From assembly GCF_900184945.1 (NCBI RefSeq), contig NZ_FXYF01000002.1, positions 496,001 through 560,000 on the forward strand: a stretch of DNA of 64,000 nt, written 5' to 3'. The notes below the pieces were generated by a model that saw nothing but the letters and a program-made list of their open reading frames with translations, did not search any database and was not told the origin of the DNA. Both the position numbers and the translations under genes were made by a program. The stretch is from Antarctobacter aquimaris (lineage in GTDB: Bacteria > Pseudomonadota > Alphaproteobacteria > Rhodobacterales > Rhodobacteraceae). The stretch's first letter is position 1. Every line of letters starts with the position of its first letter. This document shows, piece after piece, positions 61,149-64,000 of the stretch.

Positions 61149-61875
61149 AACCGACCCCAAGCTCGGCCATCGGACCGTAGAGGATCAGCGCCGGCTTGCT
61201 GCCGATCTCGCCCGCCAGACGCGCCGAAAGCCCGGTTACGGTGTCACGAGACAGCGACTGTTCTGCCGTACAGACCGCTTCGGCCAGGATCGCCGGGGTG
61301 TCGGCGGGCAGGCCATGGGCGATCAGCGCCTCGGCCAGCAGGGGAAAGGTCCGCTTGCCCATGAAGACCACGGTCATCGCCCCCGGATCGGCAAGCGCGC
61401 GCAGGTCGAGGTCCGGCGGCAGTTCGCCGCTGGCATCGTGGCCGGTGACGAACTGCACCCGCCGCGCGGTCAACCGCCGGGTCAGGGGGATGCCGCAGGC
61501 CGCCGCCGCCGCCACGGCCGAGGGCACGCCGGGGATGATCTCGTAGGGGATGCTGGCCTCGCGCAGCGCCACCAGTTCCTCCTCCAGCCGGCCGAACAGC
61601 CCGCCGTCGCCGGATTTCAGCCGCACGATCCGCCCGCCCTCACGCGCGTAGTCCACCAGCAGGTGGCTGACATGGTGCTGCTTGGGCGAGGGCCGCCCGG
61701 CGCGCTTGCCCACGCCGATCAGGTCCGCGCCGGGGCGCGCATGGGTCAGGATCGGCCCCGAGGACAGATCGTCGAACAGCACCGCATCGGCGCGCTTCAG
61801 CCGGTCCACCGCCTTGAGCGTCAGCAACTCCGGGTCGCCCGGGCCGCTGCCGACAAAACTGACGAAACCGCTCAT
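61141..61875 (-). CDS. cobA: Uroporphyrinogen-III C-methyltransferase
   Basis: A 244-residue enzyme making precorrin-2 by methylating uroporphyrinogen III at C2 and C7. Conserved motifs are FVGSGPGDPELLTLKAVDRLKRADAVLFDDL, VGKRAGRPSPKQHHVSHLLVDYAREG and RLKSGDGGLFGRLEEELVAL, followed by PGVPSAVAAAAACGIPLTRR. Start [11 protein letters not shown] at 61875 overlaps the cobB stop. A longer in-frame extension runs into cobB and is rejected. Confidence 0.95.
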   Translation of the reverse strand: MSGFVSFVGSGPGDPELLTLKAVDRLKRADAVLFDDLSSGPILTHARPGADLIGVGKRAGRPSPKQHHVSHLLVDYAREGGRIVRLKSGDGGLFGRLEEELVALREASIPYEIIPGVPSAVAAAAACGIPLTRRLTARRVQFVTGHDASGELPPDLDLRALADPGAMTVVFMGKRTFPLLAEALIAHGLPADTPAILAEAVCTAEQSLSRDTVTGLSARLAGEIGSKPALILYGPMAELGVGYD

Positions 61876-63197
61876 GCGCCTGCCTCCGCCGAGATCAGGT
61901 GAAAGAATGTGCCGGTGACATGGCCCCGGCAGGACCCAGTCTCCGGCACCGGCCCGCCATCCGCGTCGGCCACGTGCGCCAGCGGCGCGTCGGGCTGGTC
62001 GAGGATGGTCGAGTAATGGAACTCGTGCCCACGCAGCGCCGTGCCGGGCGCGTATCCGGGCATCGGCGCGTCCAGCACCGCGCGGCGGTAGCCGAGGTGG
62101 AACTTGCGCTTCTCGTAGGAGGTGACGAGCCCCAGCAGCCCCGCCATGCGGTGCGACACGCCCTCCTTGTCCACCAGCGCCGCGCCCAGCGCCATGTAGC
62201 CGCCGCATTCGCCATGCACCGGGCGGGTCTGCGCAAAAGCCCGCAAGCCCTCGCGGAACCGCTCTGCCGCCGCCAGCCGGCCCGCGTGCAACTCCGGGTA
62301 GCCGCCGGGCAGCCAGGCGAGGTCGGCGCTGTTGTCCGGCGCCTCGTCCGCCAACGGGGAGAACGGCAGGATCTCGGCCCCCGCCGCGCGCCAACCCTCC
62401 AGCAAGTGCGGATAGGTGAACGAAAACGCCGCGTCGCGCGCCAGGGCGATGCGCTGCGCGGGCGGCCGTGGCAGGGGATGCGGCGCGATCACCCGCGCCC
62501 CCTGTGCCGCCGCGCGGATCGCCCCCAGGTCCACGTTTTCGCGCAGGAAGGCCGCGTAACCGGCAATGGCCGCCTCGAGATCGGGGTGTTCGACCGCCTG
62601 GATCAGGCCCAGGTGCCGCTCGGGCAGCGCCAGGTCGCCGCGCCGGGGCAGCACGCCCAGCACCGTGATCCCCGCCCGTTCCATCCCCAGCCGCGTCAGC
62701 CGTTCGTGCCGGGGCGAGGCGCAGCGGTTCAGGATCACCCCGGCAAAGGGCAGCTCGGGCATGTAGGCCTTGAACCCCAGCGCGGTGGCCGCCGCCGACT
62801 GCGCCTGCCCGCCCACGTCGATCACCAGCACCACCGGCCAGCCCATGCGCAGCGCCGTTTCCGCCGATGCGCCAAAGCCCGCCTGCCCCCGCGTCGCCAC
62901 GCCGTCATAGAGGCCCATGGAGCCTTCGCCGATGCAGATGTCGGCCCCCGCCGCCTGCCCCGCGATGGCGCCCAATAGCGTCTCGTCCATCGCCCAGCTG
63001 TCCAGGTTGAAGGACGCCCGCCCGCTCGCCGCCAGGTGAAAGGCCGGGTCGATGTAGTCCGGGCCGGACTTGAAGGGTTGCACTGTCAGCCCGTCCTCGC
63101 GCAGCGCCCGCAGCAGACCCAGCATCACCGTGGTCTTGCCCGTGCCGGAGGCCGGGGCAGAAACCATCAGCCCGGGAGGAAGATCAATCATCGCCAT
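61872..63197 (-). CDS. cobB: Hydrogenobyrinate/cobyrinate a,c-diamide synthase
   Basis: A 441-residue ATP- and glutamine-dependent amidase. The N-terminal P-loop is [21 protein letters not shown] and the next conserved block is [13 protein letters not shown]. The C-terminal glutamine amidotransferase-type domain has [14 protein letters not shown], the catalytic Cys in [15 protein letters not shown] and a final HEFHYSTI. Start is [10 protein letters not shown] at 63197, or MIDLPP at 63191. It overlaps the cobM gene by 14 bases. Confidence 0.94.
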   Translation of the reverse strand: MAMIDLPPGLMVSAPASGTGKTTVMLGLLRALREDGLTVQPFKSGPDYIDPAFHLAASGRASFNLDSWAMDETLLGAIAGQAAGADICIGEGSMGLYDGVATRGQAGFGASAETALRMGWPVVLVIDVGGQAQSAAATALGFKAYMPELPFAGVILNRCASPRHERLTRLGMERAGITVLGVLPRRGDLALPERHLGLIQAVEHPDLEAAIAGYAAFLRENVDLGAIRAAAQGARVIAPHPLPRPPAQRIALARDAAFSFTYPHLLEGWRAAGAEILPFSPLADEAPDNSADLAWLPGGYPELHAGRLAAAERFREGLRAFAQTRPVHGECGGYMALGAALVDKEGVSHRMAGLLGLVTSYEKRKFHLGYRRAVLDAPMPGYAPGTALRGHEFHYSTILDQPDAPLAHVADADGGPVPETGSCRGHVTGTFFHLISAEAGA

Positions 63198-63978
63198 GTC
63201 GCCACTCCGCCCAGGGGCTGTCGGAAGTCTGCGGCCGGTAGCGCCGGTCATAGTCCGCCGCATACAGCCGGCTTTCCTCGAAATCGCCCTCGCCCAGCGC
63301 GGGGCCGACGAGGATCAGCGCGGTGCGCTGGATGTCGTCGGTCACGGCAGCGGTCAGATCGCCTAGCGTACAGCGGATGACGGCCTGGTCCGGCCAGCTG
63401 GCGCGGTAGACCACCGCCACCGGACAGCCGGGGCCATAGTGCGGCAGCAGCTCCGCCTGCACCTTGCCCAACTGGCCGATCGACAGGTGCAGCGCCAGCG
63501 TCGCGCCGGTGGCGGCAAAGTTCGACAGGCTCTCGCGGTCGGGCATGGCCGAGGCACGCCCCTGCGTCCGCGTCAGGACCACCGATTGCGCCAGTTTCGG
63601 CACCGTCAGTTCCACCCCCAGCGCCGCCGCCGCCGCCGCAAAGGACGGCACGCCCGGCGTCACGGTATAGGGGATGCCCAGCGCCCGCAGCCGGCGCAGC
63701 TGTTCGCCCATGGCCGACCAGACCGACAGGTCGCCGGAATGCAGCCGCGCCACGTCCTGCCCCGCCGCGTGCGTCGCGGCCATTTCGGCGACGATGGCAT
63801 CCAGGTCCAGCGGCGCGGTGTTGACGATGCGCGCACCTTCGGGGCAATGCGCGAGGATGGCCTCGGGCACCAGAGACCCGGCGTAGAGACAGACCGGACA
63901 GGCGGCGATCAGGTCGCGCCCGCGCAGGGTCAGAAGGTCCGGCGCGCCGGGACCCGCGCCAATGAAATGAACGGTCAT
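63184..63978 (-). CDS. cobM: Precorrin-4 C11-methyltransferase
   Basis: A 264-residue methyltransferase of the aerobic cobalamin route. The canonical motifs are visible: [78 protein letters not shown], and [13 protein letters not shown]. The start is at 63978, with GGAGAAGG just upstream. It is the first gene visible in a minus-strand run cobM-cobB-cobA-cobF; the operon likely continues beyond the window. Confidence 0.95.
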   Translation of the reverse strand: MTVHFIGAGPGAPDLLTLRGRDLIAACPVCLYAGSLVPEAILAHCPEGARIVNTAPLDLDAIVAEMAATHAAGQDVARLHSGDLSVWSAMGEQLRRLRALGIPYTVTPGVPSFAAAAAALGVELTVPKLAQSVVLTRTQGRASAMPDRESLSNFAATGATLALHLSIGQLGKVQAELLPHYGPGCPVAVVYRASWPDQAVIRCTLGDLTAAVTDDIQRTALILVGPALGEGDFEESRLYAADYDRRYRPQTSDSPWAEWRHGDD

Positions 63979-64000
63979 GGGCCTTCTCCTTCGGCCAATG

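Overview
The window is a GC-rich chromosomal segment whose gene content points to a marine-type alphaproteobacterium of the Rhodobacterales (Roseobacter/Rhodobacter group). The evidence is the heterotetrameric sarcosine oxidase operon, ccmI, ruvX, dusA, several TRAP-free solute systems (Liv ABC and TctABC), cob genes of the aerobic B12 route, and short CCCGGGGG-type intergenic hairpins. The taxonomic call is inference from gene families. No rRNA, tRNA, CRISPR array, transposase or phage gene was seen.

Layout. 1-5426 (minus): sarcosine oxidase soxB, a small membrane protein, soxD, soxA and the start of soxG. 5608-10352: housekeeping genes (ccmI, ruvX, a DUF1289 protein, a 2-oxoglutarate dioxygenase-like protein, a TauE/SafE permease, dusA). 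10353-11043: a long gene-free stretch. 11044-28510: an insecticidal-type Tc toxin locus, made of a fused TcB-TcC protein (2625 aa) with a C-terminal cysteine-peptidase-like effector, a 3118-aa TcA, and a 59-residue zinc-ribbon protein overlapping the TcA stop. It ends at a strong hairpin. 28588-37885: a Liv-type ABC transporter co-transcribed with an aldo/keto reductase (AKR) and a TIGR04076 protein, divergent from a GntR regulator plus an AKR-RidA fusion, followed by a third AKR. 38019-39743: a DNase I-fold phosphatase/nuclease and a D-lyxose isomerase.

39955-43733: a cobalamin riboswitch followed by a five-gene ECF cobalt uptake operon (DUF4198 protein, CbiM, an L-type periplasmic component, CbiQ, CbiO). 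43730-45799 (minus): an exported trypsin-like protease / coiled-coil / seven-blade WD40 protein with internally duplicated repeats. 45969-58501: a tricarboxylate catabolic locus. One arm holds tcuA, tcuB, an isocitrate lyase/PEP mutase-family enzyme and a GntR regulator. The other holds an AbrB-type membrane protein, tctC, a tctA-tctB fusion, a GalD/PrpF-like isomerase, a small helical protein, a ThDP enzyme and a D-2-hydroxyacid dehydrogenase. Two matching 16-bp palindromes flank this locus. 58467-60235: a LysR regulator divergent from a second TauE/SafE permease. 60417-63978 (minus): cobM, cobB, cobA, cobF.

How the parts work together. B12 synthesis (cob genes) and cobalt import (riboswitch operon) are complementary. 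The tricarboxylate locus pairs uptake with an FAD dehydrogenase, an isomerase and downstream C-C bond enzymes, and probably degrades a tricarballylate/aconitate-like acid; the exact substrate is not known. The Tc locus is the most unusual element: a complete A + BC holotoxin without the usual extra tcc/chitinase genes, carrying a predicted permuted papain-fold effector.
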